Positions 35,501 through 45,874 of a stretch of 64,000 bases of DNA are shown one piece after another. The position numbers and the translations under genes were made by a program. The stretch is from assembly GCA_018417955.1 (NCBI GenBank), contig JACTVC010000002.1, positions 2,294,001 to 2,358,000 on the forward strand. The letters run 5' to 3'. Numbering within the stretch: position 1 is the first letter of the stretch; each line of letters opens with the position of its first letter. The notes beneath the pieces are model-generated. The model was not told the origin of the DNA and ran no database searches. It saw only the letters and a list, made by a program, of their open reading frames with translations. This DNA comes from Laccaria trichodermophora (Eukaryota > Basidiomycota > Agaricomycetes > Agaricales > Hydnangiaceae).

Positions 35501-36929
35501 CAACAATCTCTACCAGAAATGAAGCGTGATGGAAATAACGTTTTGGGGTCCTTATGGTCAAACCTTTTATACAGCGAAAAGTCAACATCCCGCTCTGGGG
35601 GCGTCCTTCCTCAGGCAGAATTCATTCCCAAGCTCGCCAAACAACTACAAGAAAGTCCGTCTGAAGTCATTGCAGATTTCGAAGCAATTCGAAAATCAAG
35701 TATGTGTTAAACAACTCACCGTTGACTAACTTCTCTCAACTGAATGTTACAGTCACGGAACCTTCCGGTGTGCGATTTTCTGTTACTGGAAATGTTTTGA
35801 AGGTAGAAAGACCTCGGAGTCCTTGGGGCAAATATTTCGACAGTGTTTTGACGGTACTTGTTTTCGATGCTGTGTTGACTCATTTTTTGAAGTTTCTTTT
35901 GATAGGCAACGGATCTGTCTCCAATTCCCCTGGCTTCGCAAACTCTTAGTGAAATCGGCGAGAATCTATCCCGGAAGGTAAGTTTGTGTCGATCTCAGCG
36001 TAAACAATTATAACCAGGGCCCACAGGCGATCGTTATGAGTTTACCTACGATTGAAAGCTCTTACGTCACCCATACAACCAAAGGAATTGAGGGTTTCAA
36101 TCATCCTGATTACCCTGTCTTGCGCGTAGCGCTTGAAGTTTTGAACGCAACCGAGAGTTACCTATGGGTGGGCATACTCCTTCTGAATCTTCTTTCTATG
36201 CCTCATCCGGTCTCAGCGCTACATACGGGGATCTGGATTGGCTTACGGTGCATATGTATCGCTTGACGTGGAAGCAGGGTTACTTAGTTTTTCTTTGTAT
36301 CGCGTACGTCCCCTCTTTTTTTTCAGAACTTACCACCCTCAATCCAGTTCAAAGAGCTCCAACAGCATGAGCGCATTCCAGGAAGCACGAAACGTTATCA
36401 AGGGGCTCATAGACGGATCAGTAAGTGTTGATTTATACATGCTAGGTTTATTGGTGAATCGTGGTTTAGATTGAGCTCGACGTAACAACCCTTGACGCTG
36501 CCAAGAGTAGCATTGTTTACGGGGTCACAAAAAACGTGTCCACGGCTGGAAGAGCGGTATGCAAACTTATATTTTTCAAAAGTGTCATGCCTCATCTCTA
36601 AACGGCAGGCGATGGTCTCATTTACAAATCAAGCGCTGAAGGGCGTTCCTCAGACCCACCAGGTCGACCTTCTGGAGAAATATCAGGCAGTCACTAAGGA
36701 GGATGTCCTCACTTCCCTGGAGGAGCACTTCTTACCATTGTTTGACTCTTCGTCATCAATAGTAGTGGTTGTCACTGCCCCCTCTAAGTCTGAGGAGATC
36801 GGGGAGGGACTGAAGGAAGCAGGCTTCAAAGTAACCCAACGAGTTATGGAAGTAGACCCTGAGGAGCTTGAAGATGGCGAAGGGGATAGCAGTAGCGGCA
36901 CTAGTGACAGTGGATCGAGTGCCAACTAG
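32508..36929 (+). CDS. M16-family (insulinase-like) zinc metalloprotease, YOL098C/SDD3-type
   Basis: Large two-half metallopeptidase of more than 1,000 residues. The inverted zinc motif HxxEH is seen as CPHTLEHLVFMGSEKYP; the second H codon is split by an intron at about 32969. Other blocks are NGTNAWTDTDHTAYTVSTAG, LLPIYVDHILYPTI, HHIDSKGHDSGVVYSEMQGR, YVPHNLSLIVGG, the domain linker ending DVKSISWITVQSV, VTRLSGERLSHEEVINKLD and VPQTHQVDLLEKYQAVTKED. It ends in an acidic Ser-rich tail at tag 36927-36929. The N-terminus (RSQSLTLSRLLFSSAFRPS...) resembles a mitochondrial presequence. An alternative start near 32661 would remove it, so the location is unsettled. A 13-nt exon at 33267-33279 supplies FVTE. 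About fifteen introns are present. Confidence 0.88.
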
Positions 36930-36991
36930 CACTGAAATAATCATTGTTTTTACTACACATAATGGGTTACAGTCGTCATTCATGGAGCAGT

Positions 36992-38233
36992 TTATTCAAC
37001 AACTTTAATCATTTGCTCCTCTGCCTCGCCAGCTTTCAGCTCCACGTCGCAAAGGAAGTCATTGTCGACCAGAAACCTAATGGCTTGGGAAAGATTCGAA
37101 ATTGTAATGCGTATTTCAGGGAGCAACAGCTAGGAGGCTAGAGTAAGAAGGCATTCATAGTGTGTAAAGAATATACACCCACGTTACGAAGGAGAGTCGA
37201 ACGAGATGCAAAGGGATTACGAGGGGGCATTTTAGGCATGACGGGACGTAAATTTGGCCTTTCCGTCGTCGGAGCTGGTCGTAAATCTGGCCTTTCAGTC
37301 GTTGTCTGTATCGTATTGGAATTAAAACCTTGTTTCAGTGCATGTTCGGCCTGGCTTGCGGTGCTTAGAGCAAGGGCAGACGCCTTAGAAGATATGACTT
37401 CTGGTTCATCGTTGTCATCCTCAGAACTGGATTCCGATTGTGCAGCAGAAGGTGTTTGCAAAACGGGCTGCGAATGCATTACAGATGATCCGCGACCCCT
37501 ACCACGCCAGCCAGCATCACTCCTCCGACCTTGAGCGTGACCCCGTCCCATGGTGCCATCATGATGGTCCTTTTTCGCATGTCTATCGCGTCTGATACTA
37601 TCGCCGCGTCCGATGCTACAATGGTCATCGATTTTCTGACGTTTACGGAAACCTGTTTCTACAAGGGGGAGTTGACCACGCGCAATAGCTTCCTCAAATT
37701 TTCTCTTCTTGTCGTCGACACGCGTCGCGGTTGGAAAGCGTTTTTTGCGTTCCGCTATCCAGGCTTCCAAGACCTCAGGAGAGTCCAGAATAATGGTAGT
37801 TCCTTGGATTGGGACGGGCTTCCTACAGGCGGAATTAAAGTAATAAGATCAGCGCGTACTAATGAGCGCACCCTTTTAGAGTCGGGTCAGCGTCCCATTC
37901 TTGTCTCTTTTTTCGTTTGTCCCACCCTGGAGGAAAAATAAGATGCCTGTCCATCATGTGTGTCTCCACGGATTTATGAGATCCGGTAAAACTGCACCCC
38001 TTGTAGGTGCATCGATTATTTCCTGGTTGATACCAAGAACCAACTTCGGTCCTAAATGGAGTGCGGATTTCATTTAAACCGGCAGCAAGAGGAGTTGGAT
38101 AGGATTGCAGATATGCTTGGGCATAGTGCGACGAGTAAGACTCGAGAAGGGATTGCGGGATGTACGGGGTTACGGTCGAGGGATCATTGTGAGGGCGATG
38201 AGGGAGGGAGGGATGTGGAGGGTTGCGATTCAT
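36992..38233 (-). CDS. NUFIP1/RSA1-like box C/D snoRNP assembly factor
   Basis: Nuclear assembly factor that bridges snoRNP core proteins and the R2TP chaperone. The start MNRNPPHPSLPHRPHNDPS leads to a CCHH-like finger (CTYKGCSFTGSHKSVETHMM). After an intron comes the NUFIP1 domain: PVPIQGTTIILDSPEVLEAW, then IAERKKRFPTATRVDDKKRK. The middle is Arg/Gly and Ser-rich with long acidic runs. After a last intron the C-terminus is LLLPEIRITISNLSQAIRFL ... ELKAGEAEEQMIKVVE, a short conserved helix found in fungal RSA1 proteins. The stop is taa complement of 36992-36994. The ATG is complement of 38231-38233. It ends 62 bases from the stop of the convergent protease gene. Confidence 0.85.
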
Positions 38234-38485
38234 TCAAGTTCAAAGAAAGAATTTGGTGTGTACAAACAACGCGGAAACATGTCAAAGCAGCATGGTATTG
38301 CAACAAGTACGTATTTCATTCAGTTAAGTACAACGAGCGAAGAATCAGGACAGGCAAGGGATGCGGTAAAGTTTTGATTTCAAGAAGGAATGCGGAGTAA
38401 TGCCGTCGCCATGACTTTGCAGAAAGTGTGGGCGACGACTCTGGACACGACAAGGGATGCCGTGCAGATGTCCAATCGTTTCAAC

Positions 38486-39636
38486 TCACTCTTGCAGCTC
38501 CGATTGTTGCTGGGCTTCCCTCCCAACTCTCCTCTCCTTCTCACTTTCAAGTTGGTTGTACAGGAGAAAAAGGGCCTTCTCGTTAGCCTCGGGCGTACCC
38601 ACAATCGTGAACATTCTTTCACCAGTGTCATCGTGAGGAGTTTTGGCAATGGAGATCTTGGAGCCAGACAGACGCCTAATCTCGGTAATTTTTGTACCGC
38701 TTCGGCCGATAATACAGCCAACCATATCAGATGGAATGGAAATATTTTGAGTGCGGAGATTAGCTGCTGGTTGGCTCGAGGCAGGAGATTGAGGCTGGGT
38801 CGGTGATCCCGGAGGTGGGGTGCGTGCACGAGGTGCTGCGTCCCCATTGGAACGACGAGAGCCAGAATACGATCCCGAATATCCATGCCCCCCACGTCGA
38901 TTACCTCCAGATCGATCGTCACCCGTTCCTGGATTGAACAAAACAGTACCCAATCCTCTTTCCCAGTCCTCCAACAAACATTTCCCGATCTCCTCGACTG
39001 CTCGGCCAATGGCTTCGGGAGAGCCTTGGACTTCGACAACACGCTCGGTTGACTGGGGTAGCATCTCCTTTGAAGCGACCATCCTGGCGCCCGAGCCATC
39101 CTGGATGGCCTTGATTTTGAGACCACTACGGCCGATGATCGTACCCATAAGGTTGTGCGAAATCAGGAGTCGGATCGAGGTGTGAAGGGATGATGGAGAA
39201 GAAGAAGGAGTTACGGGAGACGAGGGGTTTGAGATAACGAGCTGGGAAATGATGAGGGTGTATGCCTGGAAAAGGAGAGAGAGAAAAAAGGTCAGTAAGA
39301 AAAAGAGAAAGAATCGAGCAGAAAGACCTTGGCCACAGCTTCTACAGGACCAGTGACGGTGAGGACCCGCTCATGAACACCAGGAATAACTTTGCTGACA
39401 CCAGCTTTGACGCCTGTTTGTTCTCGCAAATCGGCGACATTTTTGCCAGCTTTTCCAATGATGACGCCGGCGTCTTTTGTGCTAACGAGAGCGCGGAGAG
39501 TCAAGGTGTCTTGGGGAGATGGAGATGGAGAATGGGACGGGGCGGGCGATGCTGAAGAGGAAGTGAGATCTTGGAGTAAAATAATGACAAAAAAAAACGA
39601 ACCGGATTCTGATTGGCGGGGGGAGTCGGATGGCAT
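38486..39636 (-). CDS. Triple-KH RNA-binding protein (PCBP / PBP2 / Rnc1 type)
   Basis: Cytoplasmic or nuclear mRNA-binding protein with three KH domains, like animal poly(C)-binding proteins, yeast PBP2/HEK2 and fission-yeast Rnc1. KH1 reads LRALVSTKDAGVIIGKAGKN, KH2 has LMGTIIGRSGLKIKAIQDGS, and KH3 has VGCIIGRSGTKITEIRRLSG. All three GxxG loops (GKAG, GRSG, GRSG) are intact. Between KH2 and KH3 lies an RGG-like, Ser/Gly-rich linker (DDRSGGNRRGGHGYSGSYSG). The start MPSDSPRQSES (ATG complement of 39634-39636) was taken because the longer upstream frame begins with TTG. The first intron joins SES to DLTSSSASP. The stop is complement of 38486-38488. Its leader is a strong C/U-rich tract. Confidence 0.9.
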
Positions 39637-39760
39637 GATGGGGACAACGGGGAGAGGGGAAAAGGGAGACAAACGGAGAGGAGGAGGTCGAGGGGAGCGA
39701 GGGGAACGACGAGGACGGGGGAAACGATGAGGACGAGGAAAACGACGTGGATAATAGCAA
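39637..39760 (-). promoter_or_regulatory. C/U-rich 5' leader or promoter of the triple-KH gene
   Basis: On the minus strand this stretch is nearly all pyrimidine, with repeated runs such as cctcctcctctccg, gtttcccccgtcctcgtc and cttttcccctctccccg just before the ATG. Pyrimidine-rich tracts are common upstream of fungal start sites, so this may be core promoter, leader or both. Confidence 0.6.
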
Positions 39761-39896
39761 GCAGCGGTATTTGAAAGAAATTATTCAATTAAATATTCAT
39801 TTAGATATTGATTTCATGATATAAATCTATGGGCATGTCATAACAGAGTGCATAGTCGCTAATCGAGTACAAGTGCATAGAATAGTGGATGTATCA

Positions 39897-40653
39897 CTAA
39901 TACCCCAACTGAACAAGCTGCTCGAATGACGACCCATTATCTGCGACAGCCTTTTGGCGCAATTTGACAGCAGCAAGCTACGGTACTTTCATCAGTCACC
40001 GTCTTGATAGAACAATACGTACGTACCTTGCGTTCATGGAAAGCCTGTGCTTTGATCTTTCTCTTCTCCTCAAGACGATCCACAACATCCTTGTAGCCCC
40101 AACCAACCTCGTGAGAAAGACGCTAAAGCCCTCGTATAAGTGATCATCATATTATTGAACCCTGCCAACAACTCACCTTGACGGTGCAGAATTTGCGACC
40201 AGGCTTCAGCCTTAGCACCCTCAATGCCTCCGGGACTACCATGCGCTTCTTCTTGTCATAAGGTGGAGGGACACCTTCAAAAAGTTTGAGACGCTCAAGA
40301 GCAGCAGCACCCCGCGCGCTCTTGTGGGGAACCATGCCACGGATGGCTCGGTAGAGAATTTTCGACGGTGCGCGATGATGGAAGGGTCCTGACTTTTTAG
40401 GGTTCACGATGTGGCGCTTGTGCAGGAAGTTGTGGTAACGGAGCTGGTAGAACAATGAGAGGGAGTCCAAAAGTTTGAGCGAGTGTGAACACACCTTGTT
40501 CCTGAAGAAGCTGCCAGAGATGTTGATTTCCTCACATCTGACGACAACGATTTTCTGTCCCGAGAGAATCTGCTTGGAGATGATTGAGGCCAATCGACCA
40601 AGGAGGTGACCCTTGCCATCAATTACGATGGGTGTCGAGGAGAAGGTGGCCAT
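39897..40653 (-). CDS. RPL16: 60S ribosomal protein uL13 (L13a / L16)
   Basis: Structural protein of the large cytosolic ribosomal subunit. The start [20 protein letters not shown] has its ATG at complement 40651-40653. Next are [33 protein letters not shown] (exon end), [40 protein letters not shown] and [20 protein letters not shown]. Two C-terminal exons carry [20 protein letters not shown] and [20 protein letters not shown], ending LVQLGY at tag complement 39897-39899. Length, about 200 residues, is standard. A leader intron probably lies at 40711-40767. Confidence 0.96.
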
Positions 40654-40710
40654 TGTCGGAGTCTGCAGAGTGTTCAGCTCTAGTTCAAAACTGAGGACGC
40701 TTCCACGTAC

Positions 40711-40767
40711 CTGTAGAAAGAATAATGTTTTAGTGTGGGGGCCGTTGGATGTGGGGAACGGTCTCAC
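40711..40767 (-). other. Probable 5' untranslated intron of RPL16
   Basis: On the minus strand the donor caag/gtgaga (intron from 40767) and the acceptor ttctttctacag (intron end 40711) enclose 57 nt located 58 bases before the ATG. Leader introns are common in ribosomal-protein genes. No snoRNA C/D boxes were seen in it. Confidence 0.55.
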
Positions 40768-41007
40768 CTTGAGGAATTGAGCGTATAACCTATAGTTGGC
40801 CCAAGGCCGTCTTGACGGATGACTGTGGCTTGTTCGGCCGTAAACCTTATTTCAAACTGCATAGTTATTGTCGGCAATCCCCAGAGGTCACGACATTTAT
40901 AATATTTATTTTGTATATTACTATTTATTTTATATTACCCATCGGACCTTGCCGGAATGTCAAGATTTTTGAATTCGTTCCGTCATCACTCAAGTTCAAA
41001 CTTGAAA
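40768..41007. promoter_or_regulatory. Divergent promoter region, RPL16 / acyl carrier protein
   Basis: This stretch lies between the probable RPL16 leader and the acyl-carrier-protein start. It contains an AT-rich block (about 40895-40940, tttatattacc) that could be core promoter for the plus-strand gene. An in-frame ATG at 40957 would extend the carrier protein by 17 residues. No specific factor site was recognised. Confidence 0.4.
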
Positions 41008-41558
41008 ATGTCTTTCCTCCGACTTGTCGCAAGGACCGTGGCTGCACCCCGCGCTCGCGTGCAGCACACGCCTATTCAATTTCTTTCTCGTGTCAACTAC
41101 TCCGCCGCCGCTGGCCTGTCAAGAGAAAGGATCGAGTCGCGTGTCCTGGACGTGTTGAAGGGCTACGAGAAAGTTGACCTGTCTCAAGTAAGTCGCGGCT
41201 TTCTAATTTCTTTCTCCGTGCTCACATGGTCCAGCTGACTCCAACAGCCTCGTTCACCAAGGACTTGGGTTTGGACAGCCTAGACGTTGTTGAGGTGGTA
41301 ATGGCCGTGGAAGAGGTACGGACAACCTAGTTCAGCGACATGCCCATAGGAATAACCGGTCCCAGGAGTTCTCCATCGAGATTCCCGACGCAGAGGCAGA
41401 CGAAATACAGACCGTGAAGCAGGGTGCGTTGTGAAAGCTTGTTTTGGAATGGATCTGACGATTTGTCTAGCCATTGATTACATTGCAAAGACGCCCGAAG
41501 GTGTGTTCTGATGGGATATGTGATAACTACCCTCATGTCAACTTTCGCAGCCCATTAA
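41008..41558 (+). CDS. ACP1: Mitochondrial acyl carrier protein
   Basis: Carries acyl chains on phosphopantetheine for mitochondrial fatty-acid synthesis and lipoate supply; it is also a subunit of respiratory complex I in fungi. The N-terminus MSFLRLVARTVAAPRARVQ is basic and acid-free, a typical presequence. The domain then reads ERIESRVLDVLKGYEKVDLS, LTPTASFTKDLGLDSLDVVE (Ser of DSL is the modified residue), VVMAVEEEFSIEIPDAEADE, IQTVKQAIDYIAKTPEAH. The last exon holds only the end of Ala plus His and the stop (taa 41556-41558). ATG 41008 was preferred for its aaaATG context and the presequence; ATG 40957 is in frame. Confidence 0.94.
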
Positions 41559-41827
41559 ATTCGTAGACGTTTCGGAATTCGCCGTATGGTAGATTGCTTC
41601 CCCAATCGTATCGTTTCCCATCGCTGTTCTGGAATCCCCCGTCCCAAAGATAGCAGCAAGATTGGTAAACAGATATCCTCTTCTCCACTTGACCTACGTC
41701 TTTCGGCCACTTCCGACTTGTCAATTCTTACCATTCATTCTCCCTCTTATTTTCGACATCTCCCCTGCGTCCAATGTCCATTGTTAATAATCCATCTTGA
41801 AACTTTTGCATCTCACTCTTCTCAACC

Positions 41828-43102
41828 ATGCGAGAAATCATTGTCCAACGTCCGTGGCTTGCCGTTGGCTGCACTTTAGGCGAAGGTTTTTATTATGATC
41901 GAAAAGCTAAATCTCTTTGCACAAAGATTGATTCTCTGCAGGTCCCCTGTATGACCCCAGCACGTCTTTGCTCCATTTTGTCGATATATCGGAAAACAAG
42001 GTATCCAATATTTCCTCCGTCCTACCACATTCCCATTTTCCTATGCCACAGGTTTTCCATGTAAATATTGACACTCTTGAACTTGCCGTTGAGCAATTCG
42101 AAGAGCCTATATCCTGTTTAGCATTGCGTCAGAACGGCGCTGGGGTTAGTTTTGAAGCATTCCGCATCATATTTTTGACCCGCGCGTCTAGTTAGCGTGT
42201 GCCGCTGCGCAAGGTTTTGCACTGCTGGACAACTCCACTTTAACGTACCTCAACAAGCCTCTGTCTGATGAAGATGCGCCATTTACGCGATTTAATGACG
42301 GAGGATGTGACAGCAGAGGTCGTTTCTTTGCTGGAACTATTTATGCAAAAGAACATGGCATTCCTGGGAGACTCTACCGATATGACCCCCTTGAAAACCA
42401 CTGCGAAGTCGTCGATGAAGGGCCATTCACGGTAACGATTATGGTTTATCTTTGAAACACAGCCTAAGTCGATTTCTAGGACTCGAATGGCCTCGGATGG
42501 AGCCCAGACGAAAATACATTGTGAGTGCGCAACATGAACTCCTTGAATGCCCCTGCGTGAGACGATTTTTGCAGTTATTTTACTGATTCCCTGGTGAACA
42601 AAATATATGCCTACGATTACAAGGACGGCGACCTTTCCAACCGACGGGTCTTTGTTGACGCAGTCGCACAAGGCCTTGCCGAAAATTCTTTCTGTGATGG
42701 TTTATGCATCGACGAAGACGGATGCTTATGGAGTGCACGGTGCTGTGAACCATAATTGATGTTCCTGTTCAAAGCGTTGCTAATGCGTGATTCAGGTGGG
42801 GAGGTTCCAAGATTATTAGATTCGACAAGGATGGCACCATTGATGCCCAGATACATTTTCCCACCGCGCTGAACATTACGGCGTGTTGTTTCGGAGGTAC
42901 GCATTGGGCGTTCCTTCTTTTTTTGCTGCGTTAAAGAAAATTAGGACCAAATAATGATATTCTCTTTGTGACCACTGCGCACTGCGGCGCAAACGGGGGT
43001 GACCGGACCAGACAAGAAGAATATCCAGATTCTGGCCATGTTTTTCTCGTCGATCTCGCTGGACAATACAGAGGATTACCCCGCCATAAATTTGCCGGGT
43101 GA
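41828..43102 (+). CDS. SMP-30 / regucalcin-like (gluconolactonase) family hydrolase
   Basis: Six-bladed beta-propeller enzyme of the SMP-30/gluconolaconase family, metal-dependent lactonases of sugar acids; the substrate here is unknown. It starts MREIIVQRPWLAVGCTLGEG (E of LGEG is a metal ligand in the family). Then come PLYDPSTSLLHFVDISENKV, ACAAAQGFALLD, FNDGGCDSRGRFFAGTIYAK, DSNGLGWSPDENTFYFTDSL, CDGLCIDEDGCLWSARWGGS and FGGPNNDILFVTTAH. The N of SNG and the D of CDGLCID are the expected metal-binding positions. It ends GLPRHKFAG at tga 43100-43102. Length, about 300 residues, is normal. Six or so short introns interrupt it. Confidence 0.9.
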
Positions 43103-43340
43103 CTTGAAAAGACAACGAGTTGAGAGGGGCTGAAAAGAATATTTTTTGGAATCGTTTATGCTTTCGCACTTGCTTTGAAAATCTGTCGTTGTCTTCCTTC
43201 CGTATCGTAATTGTAAGTAGTTCCAGTGGGCATGAATACACGCACGCGACCAATATATGAGCGAGCACGTGACCAATGTCACGCTTAGTGACACTGTTGG
43301 TGCCCAATTTTGTAACTAACTGTTCCGCTAGACGTTGACA

Positions 43341-44352
43341 ATGAAGCATGGCGTCGCATTCCGCAAGTTCTCGAGGACATCCTCGCATAGAATGCTCATG
43401 CTTCGGTAAACACGCAGTATACCTTGTTTATCTCTCTCTGAACAATCAACAGAAATTTAGTCACCTCACTCTTCGAACACGAACAAATCAAGACCACTCT
43501 GCCTAAAGCACGAGACACCGCAAGGTTGGCCGAAAAGGTACGATTTTACTACGTTCTCCTATATTTTTGATGCTCATTAGACATTAGATCATTACGTTGG
43601 GAAAGCGAGGTGACAGAGTTGCTCAATCACGCGCTTCCGCTTTTCTTCTCAAACCCGATACTCTTACAAAATTATTTGGTACATTCGCTCAGCGTTATGC
43701 AGACAGGCCGGGTGGATACACGCGAATCCATAAGTTTGGGAACCGGAAGGGCGATAATGCATCACACGCGGTGTTGGAGCTTGTCGACAATCCAAGAGAC
43801 ATGCGGTGGGAGATGACATCACGGGCAGTTGGTTGGGAGGTCCTCAGAGATAAATTGAGAAACCAAAGACCTGAGGCTATCATCAAAATTGGCGGGAAAG
43901 GGACACAGGATATCATTGAAAGGGAGAGGAGGCTGGAGTTTGGGGAGGAAGGTGGTATTCTTCGACCTAAAACTCGCTGGAATCTTCAGAAAATTCTGAA
44001 GTATCGTGACTCAGCCGCATCAGGGCAGTTCAGCCAGAAAGCCTCTGAATACGTTGTATGTTACTTGCTTCGCCCTACGGTTGTGGCTGAAAGTATTCGT
44101 TTGTTCTGTCAGGACCATCTATTAGCAACACCGGTAGCTTTCAAGGCCATTCACGACGAAATGGTGAAAAAGAATCCCCAAATCCTCCCCCCTCGCCCAA
44201 GAGCTGGTCAGAAACAACCTGGTGAAACTTGCCGGGTTCTTGACCTGGCGCGAGGCAAGCTTGGACATTCACGGTCCCCTCCGAAGGGCCACATCTTGTC
44301 GATGAAAACTGCGTTCCGACCCAAGCCCAAAGATGCTGCGGCATCACAGTGA
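43341..44352 (+). CDS. MRPL8: Mitochondrial large-subunit ribosomal protein bL17
   Basis: Mitochondrial ribosomal protein of the bacterial L17 family. It begins [20 protein letters not shown] (exon 1), then [28 protein letters not shown] and IITLGKRGD, the classic L17 blocks. Later it has [20 protein letters not shown] and [17 protein letters not shown]. After the L17 domain it carries a long fungal C-terminal extension (about 150 residues, [13 protein letters not shown] ... [17 protein letters not shown]). The last stretch may contain an intron near 44055-44112, since the frame there reads [18 protein letters not shown], an odd cysteine-containing insert. The stop is tga 44350-44352. Confidence 0.9.
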
Positions 44353-44929
44353 TGTCCTTTCCGATGACTTTCTGATGCCAGTTTTATAAGCTCCCTCCAT
44401 AGTTAGAGCCGGGCATCCGTAATTTATTCGATTGAAACGTTATGTGCCAAAGGGGATGGCGAACAGATGATCACTGATCGATAGGAATGCTAGGTAAAGT
44501 CAGAAGAGACCGTTACAATCCCTGACTATGGCCCTAGGCGCACCTGATGGATTGCGGAAGAATTTAGGTCGATCACGCCTGAGAGAGTAGGGGCTCCGTC
44601 ATAGCGGGCTGATGATATGCAACGGCGCCAATGCCACCGTGCTAGAACTGCAAACTTTCACAGTTTTGAGCAGTTGAAGAGGGCCGACTTGGTCACGAAC
44701 CTCAACCAGCCTGGTAGGTAATAATTCGATTAAGTATCAGCACATGCTGCTACCATGAGGCTCTATAGATCAATAGTTACAAAATACATTACAAAAAATT
44801 GTCCATGACCGTGGCGTAGAATGCAAGACGTGTTGCCGAGGGTAAGGATACTCTTGGGTGCCTTCATGATGACGTTAAGAAGTCACCAATTTCAACAGGG
44901 CTGACTTGGTCTAACCTTTTTTTTCAATG
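44353..44929. other. Convergent intergenic region without recognised genes
   Basis: About 580 bases between the bL17 stop and the stop of the small opposing gene. I see no supported coding frame, no tRNA-like A/B boxes and no repeat. A poly-T run lies at about 44920-44924. Confidence 0.4.
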
Positions 44930-45346
44930 TCATGACTCTGCCCATACACAAAATCGATGATCACGCCAGAGACGATCAACACTAACTCCGTTGACAGGAT
45001 GATCTAGGTCTGCCGTTGTTTCCGATGGTCTGCTGCTGAACAAGTGGGAGATATAGCAATGCGTGTCTCGCCACGATCGTGCGCTTAATTCTGATAGTAA
45101 GATTCTCATATATATTGAGAAGCGTCAAGTGACCCACGTAACATTGGCGACCTTGGTGCGCGACTTTACTGCATATCGATAAGCAGACCCAGACTCGAGC
45201 ACGAGAGTGACCGTTTCTGTTGGACTTAATAAAACGACTGCACCCATACCGCGTCCGTAGTCCTGTAAAAGCTGGATTGAAACGGAGTCGTGCATATCGT
45301 TTGTGAGATCGAGGAGAATATCATAACTTTGAAGGTGTGAAGGCAT
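44930..45346 (-). CDS. Small conserved-looking protein of unknown function
   Basis: Two exons (complement of 45138-45346 and 44930-45083) joined by a 54-nt intron give 120 residues in frame. Exon 1 starts MPSHLQSYDILLDLTNDMHD and reads on through LLSPTETVTLVLESGSAYRY to KSRTKVANVT. Exon 2 continues ARSWRDTHCYISHLFSSRPS and ends SVDRLWRDHRFCVWAES before tga (complement 44930-44932). The pattern of beta-strand-like blocks followed by WRD repeats resembles small basidiomycete proteins I have seen only as hypothetical. No signal peptide or membrane segment is visible. A further upstream exon in 45540-45640 is possible. Confidence 0.55.
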
Positions 45347-45874
45347 GACGGGTGCTTATCGAACCGGCCGAAGCGTGGTGGATAAAATATAGAGACAAAT
45401 GGCCGAGGTACACGAAGAAACGAGGCAGCACAATGTGTCGTCAGCTGAGGAGCTTAAGACGCGGACAGCACGTCGAGGTTACAGGCAGAAGAATAGAACC
45501 AAAAAGTTGCCACGTTCAGCTTATTGTCCTGACCTGAGAAGATCAGTGTTGTCACAGCCGCCGGGGTGATAGCAGCGGGTGCAGGAACGGAGATTGCTAG
45601 CTTCTGGCAGTGAGAAAACATGCAGGAACAATGAGGCATCGATATCGGCGAGCCTGAGAGGAACGGTTTCAAGAGAGAAGAGTCGCGCGCAAAACATGTA
45701 CACACTATGTAGAAATACATCAAGTCCATTTCTAATCGAATCTCACTAACCGCGGTGTTTTTCGTCTAAACGATCCTTCCGCTTAAGAGATACACATCAG
45801 TAACCAATTCAACGATTAAAGAGTGGACAGACACAACATAAGTATGCAACCCATCTGCGTTCTCATGTCCCACC
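45347..45874. other. Region between small gene and tetraspan gene
   Basis: A minus-strand open frame with an ATG-initiated stretch (PISMPHCSCMFSHCQKLA ... AAVTTLIFSGQ, 45540-45650) lies here. It could be an extra 5' exon of the downstream small gene (a splice giving ...IFSAPVMPSHL keeps frame) but would need a roughly 190-nt intron, long for this genome. Otherwise nothing was recognised. Confidence 0.3.

Noticed and set aside
38390..39185. Plus-strand frames opposite the triple-KH gene
   Set aside because: The minus strand has three intact KH domains; the plus frames are their shadows.
39482..39788. Minus-strand Ser/Pro/Leu-rich frames upstream of the KH start
   Set aside because: Low-complexity translation of the C/U-rich leader; the apparent longer start is TTG, not ATG.
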